Shown in pieces: positions 39,324 to 50,436 of a DNA stretch of 64,000 nt. Each line of letters opens with the position of its first letter. Position 1 is the first letter of the stretch. The translations under genes and the position numbers were made by a program. The stretch spans positions 124,001 to 188,000 of the forward strand of contig NZ_JAMTCG010000001.1 of NCBI RefSeq assembly GCF_024171725.1, read 5' to 3'. The notes under the pieces are model-generated. The model worked only from the letters and a program-made list of their open reading frames with translations. It did no database searches and was not told the origin of the DNA. The stretch comes from Williamsia serinedens. GTDB lineage: Bacteria; Actinomycetota; Actinomycetes; Mycobacteriales; Mycobacteriaceae.

Positions 39324-39683
39324 TCAGGCCTTGCGGACCGCGCGGCGCACCTGGAACATCCGCGCACCGCCGACGACGGCGGTGATCAGTGCCCCGGCGA
39401 TGGCCGCGATGAGCAGGCTGACGCCCTGGGGCAGGTTCACCTTCCAGAAGAACAGCTGGATCTGCTGCTGGTCGAGGTTCTGCACGATGAACACGAGCAG
39501 CAGGATCAGCACGATCGCGCCGACGATGATGCCGACCCACGCCGACTTCGTCCGCGTGTGCTTCACCTCGGCGAGGGCCTGCTTCACGTCGGTCTGCCTG
39601 CCGTGCTCGTCGTGGGCGGGCGGCGGACCGTCGGTGGGCGCGAGCGGGTCGGGGTCCGAGGCGGAGGACTTCGGGTTCGTCAT
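39324..39683 (-). CDS. LapA-domain (DUF1049) small membrane protein
   Basis: 119-aa protein with a disordered acidic/proline N-terminus (about 50 residues) and two transmembrane helices (about 56-77 and 91-113). Between the helices lies FIVQNLDQQQIQLFFWKVNLP, the LapA pattern. LapA proteins are implicated in lipopolysaccharide-assembly contexts in Gram-negatives; the actinobacterial role is unknown. ATG 39683 is used; ATG 39692 and 39695 are in frame and also lack a clear ribosome binding site. Confidence 0.8.
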   Translation of the reverse strand: MTNPKSSASDPDPLAPTDGPPPAHDEHGRQTDVKQALAEVKHTRTKSAWVGIIVGAIVLILLLVFIVQNLDQQQIQLFFWKVNLPQGVSLLIAAIAGALITAVVGGARMFQVRRAVRKA

Positions 39684-39806
39684 GGCTGACATCATCCCCC
39701 GTGCCGCACCCGACGTGGTGCCCTCGCGCGCGGACGGTGAGGAGATCGTGACCAGGGGTCCGTCGCCGATGACGATTGGATTTCCGGCCGCGGGTGCGGG
39801 ACCGTT

Positions 39807-40922
39807 GTGGACGTGTCCGGTCCTGCTCTGCCCCTGGTCTTCGACGCGCCCAAGCGCGGGCGTCCGCCGACGCACCTGGCCGACCTCGACCGTGCGGGGC
39901 GCCGCGCGGCGGTCGAGGCGCTCGGCCTGCCCGGTTTCCGCGCCGATCAGCTCGCCCGCCAGTACTACGGGCGACTGTGCGCCGACCCGGCCGAGATGAC
40001 CGACCTGCCCGCCGCCGTACGGGAGAAGGTGGCGCAGACGCTGTTCCCGACCCTCATGACGCCGGTCCGTCACATCGCCTGCGACGACGGCACCACCCGC
40101 AAGACGCTGTGGCGGCTGCACGACGGGACGATGCTCGAGTCGGTACTCATGGGCTACTCCGACCGCACCACGGTGTGCGTGTCGAGTCAGGCCGGCTGCG
40201 GCATGGCGTGCCCGTTCTGCGCGACCGGCCAGGGCGGTCTCGACCGCAACCTGTCGACCGCGGAGATCGTCGACCAGGTCCGGGCCGCGGCCCGGGCGGT
40301 CGCCGACGGCGAGCTCGCCGGTGCGCGCCGTCTCTCGAACGTCGTGTTCATGGGCATGGGGGAGCCGCTGGCGAACTACGCCCGCGTCCGCGACGCCGTG
40401 CACCGGATCACCGCGCCAGCGCCCGAGGGACTCGGGATCTCCCAGCGGTCGGTGACGGTGTCCACGGTGGGTCTGGCGCCGGCGATCCGTCGGCTCGCCG
40501 ACGAGAAGATGCAGGTCCGGCTGGCCGTGTCGCTGCACACCCCGGACGACGAACTGCGCGACACCCTGGTCCCGGTCAACAACCGCTGGTCGGTGGACGA
40601 GGTGCTCACGGCGGCGCGGTACTACGCCGACGTCTCCGGGCGGCGCGTGTCCATCGAGTACGCGCTGATCCGGGACGTCAACGACCAGCCGTGGCGGGCG
40701 GATCTCCTCGCGAAGCGGCTCCGTCACCGTCTCGGCCACCTCGCGCACGTCAACGTCATTCCGCTGAACCCCACGCCGGGCAGCGAGTGGGACGCCGCCC
40801 CGAAGGCCGTCGAGCGGGAGTTCGTCCGGCGCGTCAACGACGGTGGCGTGGCCTGCACGGTCCGCGACACCCGCGGACAGGAGATCGCCGCCGCCTGCGG
40901 TCAGCTCGCCGCGGAGGGCTGA
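39807..40922 (+). CDS. rlmN: RlmN, dual-specificity rRNA/tRNA adenine-C2 methyltransferase
   Basis: Radical-SAM enzyme that makes 2-methyladenosine at 23S A2503 and in tRNA. The 371-aa protein has the Fe-S cluster motif CGMACPFC within [16 protein letters not shown], the SAM-binding [11 protein letters not shown], and the catalytic cysteine near the C-terminus in [11 protein letters not shown]. The GTG lacks an obvious Shine-Dalgarno. Convergent with the DUF2631 gene. Confidence 0.96.
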   Translation: MDVSGPALPLVFDAPKRGRPPTHLADLDRAGRRAAVEALGLPGFRADQLARQYYGRLCADPAEMTDLPAAVREKVAQTLFPTLMTPVRHIACDDGTTRKTLWRLHDGTMLESVLMGYSDRTTVCVSSQAGCGMACPFCATGQGGLDRNLSTAEIVDQVRAAARAVADGELAGARRLSNVVFMGMGEPLANYARVRDAVHRITAPAPEGLGISQRSVTVSTVGLAPAIRRLADEKMQVRLAVSLHTPDDELRDTLVPVNNRWSVDEVLTAARYYADVSGRRVSIEYALIRDVNDQPWRADLLAKRLRHRLGHLAHVNVIPLNPTPGSEWDAAPKAVEREFVRRVNDGGVACTVRDTRGQEIAAACGQLAAEG

Positions 40923-40962
40923 ACCGCCGTCACCGACGACGGTCAGGCCTGACGGGCGACGG

Positions 40963-41256
40963 TCAGTTCCGCCACTTGCCGCGCGAGAGAACCAGGTCGC
41001 GGACGAGGATCGCCCACAGCAGCGCGGTGATGGCGATGAGCCAGATGTCCTCGACGTGACCCTTGTGGTTGCCGATGATCATCGCCAGCAGGATGAGGCC
41101 GGAGATCCAGCCGCCCACACGCATCGCCGTCTTCGACTCGCCGTGCCAACCGAAGCGGGCGGACGGGGCGTCGGTCGGTTCGCGCTGCCAGCCGGTGTCG
41201 ACGACCTCCAGCTCGTGCGAGTGCTTGTCGGTCTGGGCGATCTCGGTGTCGGCCAC
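40963..41256 (-). CDS. DUF2631 small membrane protein
   Basis: 97-aa protein with a hydrophilic N-terminal half ([21 protein letters not shown]) and two closely spaced transmembrane helices (about 47-62 and 70-87). It matches the actinobacterial DUF2631 family found beside dxr (M. tuberculosis Rv2876, recalled). Function unknown. The GTG start has AGGAGG 4 nt upstream. A perfect 12-bp palindrome GTCAGGCCTGAC lies downstream at 40942-40953. Confidence 0.85.
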   Translation of the reverse strand: MADTEIAQTDKHSHELEVVDTGWQREPTDAPSARFGWHGESKTAMRVGGWISGLILLAMIIGNHKGHVEDIWLIAITALLWAILVRDLVLSRGKWRN

Positions 41257-41337
41257 GGATCCTCCTGGCTGGGCGCACCGGCACGGGGCGCGGCGTCAAC
41301 GATGGCGTGTAGTAGGTGCCAGCATATCGGGGGCACA

Positions 41338-42570
41338 ATGACCGTCGTGGCATCACCCCCGCGCCCCGCGCCGCAGCCCGACACGCACGCCCGCACCCGG
41401 GTGGTGATCCTCGGGTCGACCGGGTCGATCGGGGTGCAGGCCCTCGAGGTCGTCGCCGAGCACCCCGACCGTTTCGAGGTCGTCGCGCTGGCCGCCGGCG
41501 GGGCCGACCCGCAGGCCGTCGCCGACCAGATGGCGGCCACGGGTGTCACCTCGGACCGTGTCGCGATCGCCGATCCCGCCGCGGCCCGTCGACTCGACGA
41601 CCTGCTCGCCGACGGTCCGCTCGCCGCGGGACCGGTCCGCTCCGGCGACGACGCCCTCGTCGACCTGGTCGGGTCCGTCGAGTCCGACGTGGTGCTCAAC
41701 GGCGTCGTGGGGTCGCGGGGCCTGCGGCCGACGCTCGCGGCGCTGGCGACCGACGCCCGGCTCGCCCTGGCCAACAAGGAGTCCCTCGTCGCGGGAGGGT
41801 CGCTGGTGCTGGCGGCGGCGTCGCCCGGGCAGATCGTCCCCGTCGACTCCGAGCACTCGGCGATCGCCCAGTGCCTGCGGGGCGGGTCCGCCGACGAGGT
41901 CGACCGCCTGGTGCTCACCGCCTCCGGCGGTCCCTTCCGCGGATGGAGCGCCGCCGACGTCGCGACGGTGACGCCCGAGCAGGCCGGGAGGCACCCGACC
42001 TGGTCGATGGGGCCGATGATCACGCTGAACTCGGCGACGCTGGTGAACAAGGCGCTCGAGGTGATCGAGGCGCATCTGCTGTTCGACGTCCCCTACGACC
42101 GGATCGACGTCACCGTGCACCCGCAGTCGATCGTCCACTCGATGGTGACGTTCGTCGACGGTGCGACCATCGCCAAGGCGTCGCCGCCGTCGATGAAACT
42201 GCCCATCGCGCTGGCGCTGGGATGGCCCGACCGGGTCCCCGGGTCGTCGACGGCGTGTGACTTCTCCCTCGCCGCGCAGTGGACCTTCGAGCCCGTCGAC
42301 GCCGCGGTCTTCCCGGCGATCGACGTCGCCCGCGCCGCCGGCACCCGCGGTGGGTCGCTGACCTGCGTGTTCAACGCCGCGAACGAGGTCGCCGCGCAGG
42401 CGTTCCTCGACGGCGCGATCGGTTTCCCGCGGATCGTCGGGATCGTGTCCGACGTGCTGGAACGCGCCGACGAGTGGTCGCGCGAACCGGGTACCGTGGA
42501 CGACGTCCTCGCCGCCGACGCCTGGGCGCGTCGCAGCGCGGAGGACCTGGTGGCAGCGTCGTCCCGCTGA
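41338..42570 (+). CDS. dxr: 1-deoxy-D-xylulose-5-phosphate reductoisomerase
   Basis: Second MEP-pathway enzyme, converting DXP to 2-C-methyl-D-erythritol 4-phosphate with NADPH and a divalent metal. The 410-aa protein has NADPH site [24 protein letters not shown], the metal and substrate loops [14 protein letters not shown] and SGGPFRGW, and [23 protein letters not shown] 41338 and GTG 41347 are both possible starts. It lies upstream of rip1 and ispG, the latter also in the MEP pathway. Confidence 0.96.
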   Translation: MTVVASPPRPAPQPDTHARTRVVILGSTGSIGVQALEVVAEHPDRFEVVALAAGGADPQAVADQMAATGVTSDRVAIADPAAARRLDDLLADGPLAAGPVRSGDDALVDLVGSVESDVVLNGVVGSRGLRPTLAALATDARLALANKESLVAGGSLVLAAASPGQIVPVDSEHSAIAQCLRGGSADEVDRLVLTASGGPFRGWSAADVATVTPEQAGRHPTWSMGPMITLNSATLVNKALEVIEAHLLFDVPYDRIDVTVHPQSIVHSMVTFVDGATIAKASPPSMKLPIALALGWPDRVPGSSTACDFSLAAQWTFEPVDAAVFPAIDVARAAGTRGGSLTCVFNAANEVAAQAFLDGAIGFPRIVGIVSDVLERADEWSREPGTVDDVLAADAWARRSAEDLVAASSR

Positions 42571-42623
42571 CCACGCCGCATCGGGCGGCACATGATCCGA
42601 CGGGTTGAGGAGGGCACGGGCAG

Positions 42624-43838
42624 GTGGGCTTCGTCATCGGCGTGATCGTGTTCGCGCTGGGGTTGCTGCTCTCCATCGCGTGGCACGAGTGCGGGCACAT
42701 GTGGGCCGCGCAGCGCACCGGGATGGTCGTGCGGCGCTACTTCGTCGGCTTCGGTCCGACGCTCTGGTCGACCCGACGCGGCGGCACCGAGTACGGCGTG
42801 AAGGCGATCCCGCTCGGCGGCTTCTGCGACATCGCCGGGATGACCACCTACGACGAGATCGCCCCCGAGCACGCCGACCGCGCGATGTTCCGCCAGAAGG
42901 CGTGGAAGCGCCTCGTAGTGCTGGCCGCGGGTCCCGCGCAGAACTTCATCCTCGGCTTCGTCCTCATCGTCATCCTCGCGATCGGCTGGGGGCTGCCGAA
43001 TCTGAACCCGCCACCGGCGCCCGCGCAGGTCGCCGAGACCTCGTGTGTCTCGGCCACGGTCGCCGGGGACGGCTCCAGCGCGCCGTGCGTCGGCACCGGT
43101 CCCGCGGCCGCCGCCGGACTGCAGCCGGGCGACGTCATCGTCTCGGTCAACGGGGCGAACGTCACCACCGCCGCACAGATGACGCCGCTCGTGCGCTACT
43201 CGACCGGTCCGCTGGACCTGCAGGTCCGCCGCGACGGTGTCGTCCGCCAGGTGCAGGTCACGCCGCAGACCGTCACCTACGAGGCCGGCACGGGCACCGG
43301 CCTGAAGGAACCGCTGACGTTCCGCCAGATCGGCATCGCCTACCCGCAGCAGACGCACAGGGACTTCACCCTCGCCGGTGCCGTCCCCGGGGCGGTCGTG
43401 TTCACCGGCCAGCTGGCGCACGCCACCTGGGACGCGCTGATCTCCCTGCCGCAGAAGGTCGGTGCCCTGTGGACCGCCGTCACCGGCGGCGAGCGTGCCA
43501 TGGACACCCCCGTCAGCGTCTACGGTGCCACCGTGCTCGGTGGCGACGCGGCCGAGGCCGGGCAGTGGCAGTCTCTGGTGCTGCTGCTGGTCAGCATCAA
43601 CTTCTTCCTCGGCCTGTTCAACCTCGTCCCGCTGCTCCCGCTCGACGGCGGCCACATGGCGATCGTCGGCTACGAGAAGCTGCGTGACGCCGTCCGCCGT
43701 CGGCTGGGCAAGCCGCGCGGGGGTCCCGTCGACTACCTCAAGCTCATGCCCGCCACCTACGCGGTCCTCGCGGTGATGGGCTGCTACATGGTGCTGACCC
43801 TCACCGCCGACATCGTCAACCCGCTCAAAGTCTTCTAG
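42624..43838 (+). CDS. rip1: Rip1-type M50 site-2 intramembrane metalloprotease
   Basis: Polytopic zinc protease that cleaves membrane-bound anti-sigma factors; in M. tuberculosis Rip1 controls envelope-lipid and stress regulons. The 404-aa protein has the HExxH motif in [10 protein letters not shown] (His21, Glu22, His25), a PDZ-like periplasmic domain at about 115-215, and the third zinc ligand in [21 protein letters not shown] lies upstream of the GTG. Conserved between dxr and ispG. Confidence 0.95.
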   Translation: MGFVIGVIVFALGLLLSIAWHECGHMWAAQRTGMVVRRYFVGFGPTLWSTRRGGTEYGVKAIPLGGFCDIAGMTTYDEIAPEHADRAMFRQKAWKRLVVLAAGPAQNFILGFVLIVILAIGWGLPNLNPPPAPAQVAETSCVSATVAGDGSSAPCVGTGPAAAAGLQPGDVIVSVNGANVTTAAQMTPLVRYSTGPLDLQVRRDGVVRQVQVTPQTVTYEAGTGTGLKEPLTFRQIGIAYPQQTHRDFTLAGAVPGAVVFTGQLAHATWDALISLPQKVGALWTAVTGGERAMDTPVSVYGATVLGGDAAEAGQWQSLVLLLVSINFFLGLFNLVPLLPLDGGHMAIVGYEKLRDAVRRRLGKPRGGPVDYLKLMPATYAVLAVMGCYMVLTLTADIVNPLKVF

Positions 43839-43849
43839 AAGGAGACCAG

Positions 43850-45031
43850 ATGACCTCCGAATCCTCTGCTCCCACGGTCGGTCTCGGCATGCCCGCGCCG
43901 CCCCCGCCGGTGCTGGCGCCGCGCCGCAAGACCCGCCAGATCATGGTCGGCTCCGTCGGCGTCGGCAGCGACCACCCGATCTCGGTGCAGTCGATGACCA
44001 CCACCAAGACCCACGACATCAACGCCACGCTGCAGCAGATCGCCCAGTTGACGGCGAGCGGCTGCGACATCGTGCGGGTGGCCTGCCCGCGCCAAGAGGA
44101 CGCCGACGCGCTGGCGACGATCGCGTCGAAGAGCCAGATCCCGGTCATCGCCGACATCCACTTCCAGCCGCGGTACATCTTCGCCGCCATCGACGCCGGC
44201 TGCGCCGCGGTCCGGGTGAACCCCGGCAACATCAAGGAGTTCGACGGCCGCGTGAAGGACGTCGCCCTCGCGGCCAAGGACGCGGGCATCCCCATCCGCA
44301 TCGGCGTCAACGCCGGCTCCCTCGACCCGCGACTGCTCGCCAAGTACGGACGCGCGACGCCGGAGGCGCTCGTCGAGTCCGCGCTGTGGGAGGCGAGCCT
44401 GTTCGAGGAACACGGCTACGGCGACATCAAGATCTCGGTCAAGCACAACGACCCCGTGATCATGGTCGAGGCGTACCGCCAGCTCGCGGCGCAGAGCGAC
44501 TACCCGCTGCACCTCGGCGTGACCGAGGCCGGTCCCGCGTTCCAGGGGACGATCAAGTCCGCGGTGGCGTTCGGATCACTGCTGGCCGACGGCATCGGCG
44601 ACACCATCCGCGTGTCCCTGTCGGCGCCGCCCGCCGAGGAGGTGAAGGTCGGCGACCAGATCCTGCAGTCGCTCAACCTCCGTCCGCGCAAGCTGGAGAT
44701 CGTCTCGTGCCCGTCGTGCGGGCGCGCGCAGGTCGACGTCTACTCGCTCGCCGACCAGGTCACCGCCGGCCTCGAGGGGATGGACGTGCCGCTGCGCGTG
44801 GCGGTCATGGGTTGCGTCGTCAACGGTCCCGGCGAGGCCCGCGACGCCGACCTCGGTGTGGCGTCGGGCAACGGCAAGGGACAGATCTTCGTCAAGGGTG
44901 AGGTCATCAAGACCGTGCCCGAGGCGCAGATCGTCGAGACCTTGATCGAGGAAGCTCTTCGCATCGCCGAGGAAACAGGGGACACTGGCGAGGGGACCAC
45001 CAGCGGGTCGCCGGTCGTCAGCGTCGGGTAG
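43850..45031 (+). CDS. ispG: 4-hydroxy-3-methylbut-2-en-1-yl diphosphate synthase
   Basis: Fe-S enzyme of the penultimate MEP step (GcpE). The 393-aa protein shows [11 protein letters not shown], the barrel segments [12 protein letters not shown] and [15 protein letters not shown], and C-terminal cluster ligands in [11 protein letters not shown] and [26 protein letters not shown] lies before the ATG, and the gene starts 11 bp after rip1, so it is translated from the same message. Confidence 0.97.
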   Translation: MTSESSAPTVGLGMPAPPPPVLAPRRKTRQIMVGSVGVGSDHPISVQSMTTTKTHDINATLQQIAQLTASGCDIVRVACPRQEDADALATIASKSQIPVIADIHFQPRYIFAAIDAGCAAVRVNPGNIKEFDGRVKDVALAAKDAGIPIRIGVNAGSLDPRLLAKYGRATPEALVESALWEASLFEEHGYGDIKISVKHNDPVIMVEAYRQLAAQSDYPLHLGVTEAGPAFQGTIKSAVAFGSLLADGIGDTIRVSLSAPPAEEVKVGDQILQSLNLRPRKLEIVSCPSCGRAQVDVYSLADQVTAGLEGMDVPLRVAVMGCVVNGPGEARDADLGVASGNGKGQIFVKGEVIKTVPEAQIVETLIEEALRIAEETGDTGEGTTSGSPVVSVG

Positions 45032-45051
45032 ACGTCGGCACGACCGGTGCC

Positions 45052-45073
45052 GGGGCGGTCCCGTTCCCGCCCC
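45052..45073 (+). terminator. Hairpin after ispG
   Basis: GGGGCGG and CCGCCCC form a 7-bp stem with an 8-nt loop, 20 bp after the ispG stop. There is no T tract; a possible terminator of the dxr-rip1-ispG transcript. Confidence 0.4.
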
Positions 45074-45112
45074 GCCGCCCGGTGAGGACGGTCCCGCCGA
45101 CCCCGGGCAGGA

Positions 45113-45955
45113 GTGACGGTGCTGAAGCTCGTGGGCGACAAACCGCTGGGCGCGCGTGACGCGCAGGCGGTCTCGCGCGCCCTGGAGACGGATCCCGTCG
45201 CCATGTGCATGGTCGCCGCCCGCGTCGAGGAGCACGGTGTGTCGCCGCGGATGCTCGGCGGCGAACTCTGGACCGCCGGCGACCCCGAGACCTCGCTCTG
45301 CTTCTCGGGCGCCAACCTCATCCCGCTGCTCGGCGACGCCGCCGACATCGCGGGGTTCGCGGCGCGTGCCACCCGGTCCCCGCGGCACTGCTCGTCGGTG
45401 GTGGGTCGCGCCGAGTACGTGATGCCGTTCTGGGAGCACGCCCGCGAGCACTGGGGTCCGGCGCGGGAGGTGCGCGAGCACCAGCCCCTGCTGGCCATGT
45501 CGGGTCCACCGGTCATCGCACCGGATCCCCGGGTGCGCCGCGTGCGGCTGGCCGAGATCGACGCCTATCTGCCCGCCGCGGTCGAGATGTTCCGCGGCGA
45601 GGTGGGCGTCGACCCCTGCGCCGGGGACGGCGGTCGGTCCTATCGCCGGCGGATCGCGGCGCTCATCTCGGCCGGTCGCGCCTTCGCCCGTTTCGAGGAC
45701 GGCGAAGTCGTGTTCAAGGCGGAGATCGGGTCGATGTCGTCACGGGTCGGACAGATCCAGGGGGTGTGGGTCGCCGAGCACAAGCGCGGCCGGGGCCTCG
45801 GTGCCGCCGGTACCGCGGCGGTCGTCTCCGCGATCGCGGCGCAGGGCCGCGTCTCCAGCCTGTACGTGAACGACTTCAACTCCCCGGCGCGGCAGGTCTA
45901 CCAGCGGGTGGGCCTCACCGAGGTCGGCACCTTCGCGACGATCCTCGTCGACTGA
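45113..45955 (+). CDS. DUF4081-GNAT fusion acetyltransferase
   Basis: 280-aa two-part protein: an N-terminal DUF4081 domain (about 1-130, with ELWTAGDPETSLCFSGANLIPLLGD) and a C-terminal GNAT domain (about 135-280) with acetyl-CoA loop VAEHKRGRGLGAAGTAAVV and YVNDFNSPARQVYQRVG. Conserved next to ispG in mycobacteria (Rv2867c, recalled); substrate unknown. GTG 45113 has a weak GGCAGGAG upstream. Confidence 0.88.
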   Translation: MTVLKLVGDKPLGARDAQAVSRALETDPVAMCMVAARVEEHGVSPRMLGGELWTAGDPETSLCFSGANLIPLLGDAADIAGFAARATRSPRHCSSVVGRAEYVMPFWEHAREHWGPAREVREHQPLLAMSGPPVIAPDPRVRRVRLAEIDAYLPAAVEMFRGEVGVDPCAGDGGRSYRRRIAALISAGRAFARFEDGEVVFKAEIGSMSSRVGQIQGVWVAEHKRGRGLGAAGTAAVVSAIAAQGRVSSLYVNDFNSPARQVYQRVGLTEVGTFATILVD

Positions 45956-46020
45956 CCGCTCTCACGCATTTCACAGGTCGCCGCCCTGCGTGGCACCCGT
46001 GCCCGTCGAGTCGGGCGCCC

Positions 46021-46026
46021 TAGCAT
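46021..46026 (+). promoter_or_regulatory. Candidate -10 hexamer for the PBP gene
   Basis: TAGCAT ends 10 nt before ATG 46037, slightly farther than the leaderless cases nearby. The mRNA probably has at most a few leader bases. Confidence 0.45.
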
Positions 46027-46036
46027 CGCAGGCGCG

Positions 46037-47878
46037 ATGGACAGCTCTGGGTACGGACGAGTGCGACGACGACTTCTCGTGGTGATGGTGGCCGCGGTCG
46101 CCGCCGTGCCGGTGATCGTCGCCTGCGGCTCGGCCGACGACGGTCCGCGCGCCGCCGCGTCGTCGTTCCTGGCCGTGGTCGCATCGCGTGACCTCGACGG
46201 CGCCGCCGGGCGTACCGACTCACCGGATGCCGCGCGCACCGACCTGGCGGCCGCCTGGAGCGGACTGCAGGCGACGGGAGTGCGGACGGAGGTCGGACGC
46301 AGTCGCGTCGATGCCGACACCGCGACCGTCGACGTGAAGTGGTCCTGGGCACTGCCGCGTGACCAGACCTGGTCCTACGACGGGCGCCTGGACATGGCGC
46401 GCAGCGACAGCGGCTGGCGGGTGCGCTGGACGTCGACCGATCTCCATCCCGATCTGGGTGCGACGCAACGGATGTCGCTGCAGACGATCCAGGCCCCGGT
46501 CGGTTCGGTGAACGAGTCCGACGGCTCGTCGGTGCTCGTCCCCGGCTCAGTGTACCGGATCGGGCTGAACGCGCAGGAGGCGGCGCAGACCGGCTCCGCC
46601 GCCGACTCCGCCTCGCAGCTGACCGACGTGCTGCGCCGGTTCGACCCGACCCTCGACCCGCAGGCGATCGCCGAGGAGTCCACGGCGACCTCCGGTGTGT
46701 ACGCCGTGGAGACGCTGCGGCGCGACCAGTACGACCAGGTCAGCGACCTCCTCGCCGCCATCCCGGGGGTGAGTTCCGCCGATCAGGCCGACCTGGTGCC
46801 GACCGACCCCACGTTCGCGCCCGACCTGATGACCCAGATCAAGAAGCAGGTCGCCTCCGACCTCGACGGCAAGGCCGGCTGGCGTGTGGTTTCCCTGAAC
46901 CCCAACGGCGCGACCGCGGGTGTCCTCGCCGAGGTCGACCCCGCGCCGTCGCCCTCGGTCGCCATAAGCCTGTCGCGCGAGGTGCAGACCGCGGCGCAGC
47001 AGGCCGTCGACACCGCGACGCGGTACAAGACCATGATGGTCGTCGTCCAACCGTCGACCGGACGCATCCTCGCGATCGCTCAGAACCCGTTGGCCGACAA
47101 GGACGGACCGCTCGCCACCATCGGCCAGTACCCACCCGGCTCGACCTTCAAGATGGTCACCTCGGCCGCCGCGATCGGCAGCGGCCTGGCGAGGCCGTCG
47201 ACGATGGTCGGCTGCCCGGGCACCGTCACGATCGGTCCCCGCACCATCCCGAACTACGACGAGTTCGCGCTCGGCACGGTGCCGATGCAGACCGCGTTCG
47301 CGAAGTCGTGCAACACGACCTTCGCCAAGCTCGCGAGCGAGATGGGGCCGTCGGATCTCGCCGCCGCGGCGGCGAAGATGGGCATCGGACCCCACTACGA
47401 CATCCCGGGGATCCCGGTCGACTCCGGGTCGGTCCCGATCGCGCCCGACCTGATCCAGCGCACCGAGGACGGGTTCGGCCAGGGCAAGGTGCTCACGAGT
47501 CCGTTCGGACTGGCCATGGTCGCCGCCACCGTCGCCCACGGCTCGACGCCCGTCCCGCAGCTGATCCTCGACCGCGCGACCACCGTCACCGGTCCGCACC
47601 CGGCGATCGAGCCCGCGGTCGTCGCGCAGCTGCGGCCGATGATGCGCCAGGTCGTCGTCGACGGCACCGCCGACCGCATCAAGGACCAGGGCGAGGTCTT
47701 CGGCAAGACCGGTGAGGCCGAGGTCCCCGGTGGCTCGCACGCGTGGTTCGCAGGCTACCGGGGTGACCTCGCCTTCGCGACGCTCATGGTGCTCGGGGCG
47801 AGCTCCGACAACGCCGTCGCCGTCACCCGTGACTTCTTCGAGGACCTGCCCCCGGACTTCCTCGCCGACCCGCGGTAG
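46037..47878 (+). CDS. Lipoprotein class B penicillin-binding protein
   Basis: 613-aa transpeptidase anchored outside the membrane. A lipoprotein signal ends in VIVAC with Cys30 as the lipid attachment site. An NTF2-like MecA_N domain (about 35-145) and a PBP dimerisation region precede the transpeptidase domain, with SxxK Ser369-Lys372 in PPGSTFKM, SxN Ser424-Asn426 in KSCNTTF and KTG at 557-559 in FGKTGEAEV. It cross-links peptidoglycan and is a beta-lactam target. The family is known as PBP-lipo in mycobacteria (Rv2864c, recalled). Confidence 0.94.
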   Translation: MDSSGYGRVRRRLLVVMVAAVAAVPVIVACGSADDGPRAAASSFLAVVASRDLDGAAGRTDSPDAARTDLAAAWSGLQATGVRTEVGRSRVDADTATVDVKWSWALPRDQTWSYDGRLDMARSDSGWRVRWTSTDLHPDLGATQRMSLQTIQAPVGSVNESDGSSVLVPGSVYRIGLNAQEAAQTGSAADSASQLTDVLRRFDPTLDPQAIAEESTATSGVYAVETLRRDQYDQVSDLLAAIPGVSSADQADLVPTDPTFAPDLMTQIKKQVASDLDGKAGWRVVSLNPNGATAGVLAEVDPAPSPSVAISLSREVQTAAQQAVDTATRYKTMMVVVQPSTGRILAIAQNPLADKDGPLATIGQYPPGSTFKMVTSAAAIGSGLARPSTMVGCPGTVTIGPRTIPNYDEFALGTVPMQTAFAKSCNTTFAKLASEMGPSDLAAAAAKMGIGPHYDIPGIPVDSGSVPIAPDLIQRTEDGFGQGKVLTSPFGLAMVAATVAHGSTPVPQLILDRATTVTGPHPAIEPAVVAQLRPMMRQVVVDGTADRIKDQGEVFGKTGEAEVPGGSHAWFAGYRGDLAFATLMVLGASSDNAVAVTRDFFEDLPPDFLADPR

Positions 47879-47904
47879 AGCCCGCGCCGCGGCCCGCGAC
47901 CTCC

Positions 47905-48003
47905 GCCGAGCGTGCAGAAAACACCCGCCGAGCGTGCGGAAAGCCACCGCCGAGCGTGCGGAAAATGCATGCCGAGCGTGCGGAAAATGCATGCCGAGCG
48001 TGC
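47905..48003 (+). repeat. Five-copy 22-bp-period tandem repeat upstream of map
   Basis: GCCGAGCGTGC recurs at 47905, 47927, 47949, 47971 and 47993, an exact 22-bp period. Units 3 and 4 are identical over all 22 bp; units 1 and 2 differ mainly in their last 8 bases; unit 5 keeps only the first 11. The array fills most of the PBP-map gap and ends 4 bp before the map -10 hexamer. Confidence 0.95.
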
Positions 48004-48007
48004 GCGA

Positions 48008-48013
48008 TAGGCT
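48008..48013 (+). promoter_or_regulatory. Candidate -10 hexamer for leaderless map transcript
   Basis: TAGGCT ends 7 nt before ATG 48021 with no ribosome binding site. The -35 region falls inside repeat unit 4 of the tandem array. Confidence 0.6.
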
Positions 48014-48020
48014 TGTCGCC

Positions 48021-48884
48021 ATGTCCGTCCGCACCGCCCTGGCGCCGGGTGAGGTGTCGCCGACCCTCCCGGTCCCGTCGTCCATCCCGCGCCCCGAGTA
48101 CGCCTGGCGTCCCACGGCGAACGAGGGCAACGAGCCCTGGGTGCAGACACCGGAGACCATCGAGAAGATGCGCGTCGCCGGGCGGATCGCCGCCGACGCG
48201 CTCGCCGAGGCGGGCAGGGCCGTCGCCCCCGGCGTGACCACCGACCAGCTCGACCGGATCGCCCACGAGTACATGGTCGACCACGGTGCGTACCCGTCCA
48301 CGCTGGGCTACCGCGGGTTCCCGAAGTCGTGCTGCACCTCGCTCAACGAGGTGATCTGCCACGGCATCCCGGACTCGACGGTCATCCAGGACGGCGACAT
48401 CGTCAACATCGACGTCACCGCCTACATCGACGGCGTGCACGGGGACACCAACGCGACGTTCCTCGCCGGCGACGTCAGCCAGGAGCACCGCGACCTCGTC
48501 GAGCGGACCCACACGGCCACCATGCGCGCCATCAAGGCCGTGCGGGCCGGCCGCGAGCTCAACGTCGTCGGCCGTGTCATCGAGTCCTACGCGAACCGGT
48601 TCGGCTACAGCGTCGTCCGCGACTTCACCGGGCACGGCATCGGGGAGACGTTCCACAACGGACTCGTCGTCCTCCACTACGACCAGCCGAACGTCGACAC
48701 CGTCCTCGAGCCCGGGATGGTCTTCACCATCGAGCCGATGATCAACCTCGGTGGACTCCCGTACGAGATCTGGGACGACGGCTGGACGGTCGTCACCCGT
48801 GACCGGAAGTGGACGGCGCAGTTCGAGCACACGCTCGTCGTCACCGAGGACGGCGCGGAGATCCTCACGCTGCCCTCGGAGTAG
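48021..48884 (+). CDS. map: Methionine aminopeptidase, type I
   Basis: Removes N-terminal methionine from nascent proteins using a dinuclear metal site. Ligands are recognisable in [19 protein letters not shown] (two Asp), [13 protein letters not shown] (His), [11 protein letters not shown] (Glu) and QFEHTLVV (Glu). The 287-aa protein has a Pro-rich N-terminal extension of about 40 residues, as in the longer mycobacterial MetAP. ATG 48021 follows the -10 directly; reading upstream would translate the tandem repeat. Confidence 0.96.
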   Translation: MSVRTALAPGEVSPTLPVPSSIPRPEYAWRPTANEGNEPWVQTPETIEKMRVAGRIAADALAEAGRAVAPGVTTDQLDRIAHEYMVDHGAYPSTLGYRGFPKSCCTSLNEVICHGIPDSTVIQDGDIVNIDVTAYIDGVHGDTNATFLAGDVSQEHRDLVERTHTATMRAIKAVRAGRELNVVGRVIESYANRFGYSVVRDFTGHGIGETFHNGLVVLHYDQPNVDTVLEPGMVFTIEPMINLGGLPYEIWDDGWTVVTRDRKWTAQFEHTLVVTEDGAEILTLPSE

Positions 48885-48888
48885 TCGG

Positions 48889-50436
48889 GTGCGGGGCGCG
48901 ATCCTCGTGGGCGGCACCACGTCCGACGCGGGCAAGAGTCTCGTCGTGGCCGGGCTGTGCCGGTCGCTGGCCCGGCGTGGGGTGTCCGTGGCGCCGTTCA
49001 AGGCGCAGAACATGTCCAACAACTCGGTCGTCACCGCCGACGGCGGTGAGATCGGCCGCGCGCAGGGGATGCAGGCGCAGGCCTGCGGCCTCGAACCGTC
49101 GACCCGGTTCAACCCCGTGCTGCTCAAGCCCGGCAGCGACCGCCGGTCGGCGGTCGTGGTGCGCGGGCGTCCCGACGGCTGGATCGGCGCCGCCGACTAC
49201 CACGAACGCCGGGCGGCACTGGCCGCCGTGGTGCAGGACGAGCTGTCCGCGCTGCGCGCCGATTTCGACGTCGTGGTCTGTGAGGGGGCGGGGTCGGTCG
49301 CCGAGATCAACCTGCGCGACACCGACATCGCCAACATGGGGCTCGCACAGGCCGCCGACATCGGCGTGCTGCTCGTCGGTGACATCGACCGCGGGGGAGT
49401 GCTGGCGCACCTGCTCGGCACGATGGCCGCACTCTCCGACGACGACCAGCGCCGTGTCGCCGGGTTCGTCGTCAACAAGTTCCGCGGCGCCCGGTCGATC
49501 CTGCAGCCCGGGCTCGACACCCTCGCCGAGCGCACCGGGCGCCCCATCCTCGGTGTGCTGCCGTATCTCGACGACCTGTGGCTCGACGCGGAGGACTCCC
49601 TGTCGTCGCCGATCGGCCGACCGGTCGGGCCGTCGACCCCGTCGGTCGGACGGGATCGTCTGTCGGTGGCGGCGATCCGTCTGCCGCGGCTGTCGAACTC
49701 GACCGACCTCGAGGCGCTGGCCTGCGAACCCGGGGTCGACGTCCGCTGGGTCGACGACATCGCCAGCGTCACCACGGCCGACCTCGCGGTGCTGCCCGGG
49801 ACCCGCGCCACCGTCGACGACCTCGCGTGGGTGCGGTCGCGGGGACTCGACGACGCCCTGCGCGAGCGGGCCCGGGCCCGACGACCGATCATCGGCATCT
49901 GCGGCGGCTATCAGATGCTGGGGGAGACCATCGTCGACGGCGTCGAGTCCCGTCGGGCCGGGGGCGGCGCACGCGTCGTCGACGGGCTCGGGATCCTCGA
50001 CCTCACGGTCCGGTTCGAGGCGGAGAAGACGGTGCGACCGGTGACCGGCACCTGGGGTGACCACCGCGTGCAGGGCTATGAGATCCACCACGGCCGCGTG
50101 GTCGACAACGGCCACCGGCCGCTCCTGACCGACGACGAGCACGGACCGGAAGGCAGTGTGGGCGACGCCGTCTGGGGCACCCACTGGCACGGACTGCTCG
50201 CGAACGACGCAGCCCGCCGGGCGCTGCTCGTCGAGGTCGCGACGGCCGCCGAACGCGCCGACTTCCGCGTCGCGCCGGACACCGACGTCGAGGCGGCGCG
50301 TGTGTCGCAGCTCGACCGTCTCGCCGACGCCGTCGACGAACACCTCGACACGGCCGCCGTCGAGGCGATCATCACCGACGGCCCACCGGCGACGGCGTCG
50401 GTCGTCCGCACCACCGTCGCACCGTCACCGACGTAG
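48889..50436 (+). CDS. cobQ: CobQ, cobyric acid synthase
   Basis: Glutamine-dependent amidase adding four amide groups to adenosylcobyrinate diamide. The 515-aa protein has an N-terminal dethiobiotin-synthetase-like ATPase domain ([37 protein letters not shown]) and a C-terminal class I glutamine amidotransferase domain with nucleophile Cys338 in [11 protein letters not shown] and a late His in [11 protein letters not shown] 48889 begins the conserved core 4 bp after map. Other cobalamin genes lie at 59488-62782. Confidence 0.95.
   Translation: MRGAILVGGTTSDAGKSLVVAGLCRSLARRGVSVAPFKAQNMSNNSVVTADGGEIGRAQGMQAQACGLEPSTRFNPVLLKPGSDRRSAVVVRGRPDGWIGAADYHERRAALAAVVQDELSALRADFDVVVCEGAGSVAEINLRDTDIANMGLAQAADIGVLLVGDIDRGGVLAHLLGTMAALSDDDQRRVAGFVVNKFRGARSILQPGLDTLAERTGRPILGVLPYLDDLWLDAEDSLSSPIGRPVGPSTPSVGRDRLSVAAIRLPRLSNSTDLEALACEPGVDVRWVDDIASVTTADLAVLPGTRATVDDLAWVRSRGLDDALRERARARRPIIGICGGYQMLGETIVDGVESRRAGGGARVVDGLGILDLTVRFEAEKTVRPVTGTWGDHRVQGYEIHHGRVVDNGHRPLLTDDEHGPEGSVGDAVWGTHWHGLLANDAARRALLVEVATAAERADFRVAPDTDVEAARVSQLDRLADAVDEHLDTAAVEAIITDGPPATASVVRTTVAPSPT

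Noticed and set aside
40942-40953. GTCAGGCCTGAC palindrome between rlmN and the DUF2631 gene
   Set aside because: A 12-bp palindrome without a loop cannot form a useful hairpin, and one such site is expected by chance in GC-rich DNA; not claimed as a terminator.
47905-48003. Possible small CRISPR array
   Set aside because: Repeats are directly adjacent with no unique spacers, there are only five units, and no cas gene is in the window.
47712-48020. Upstream in-frame extension of map through the tandem repeats
   Set aside because: It would overlap the PBP gene out of frame and translate the repeats; the -10 hexamer and conserved N-terminus place the start at 48021.
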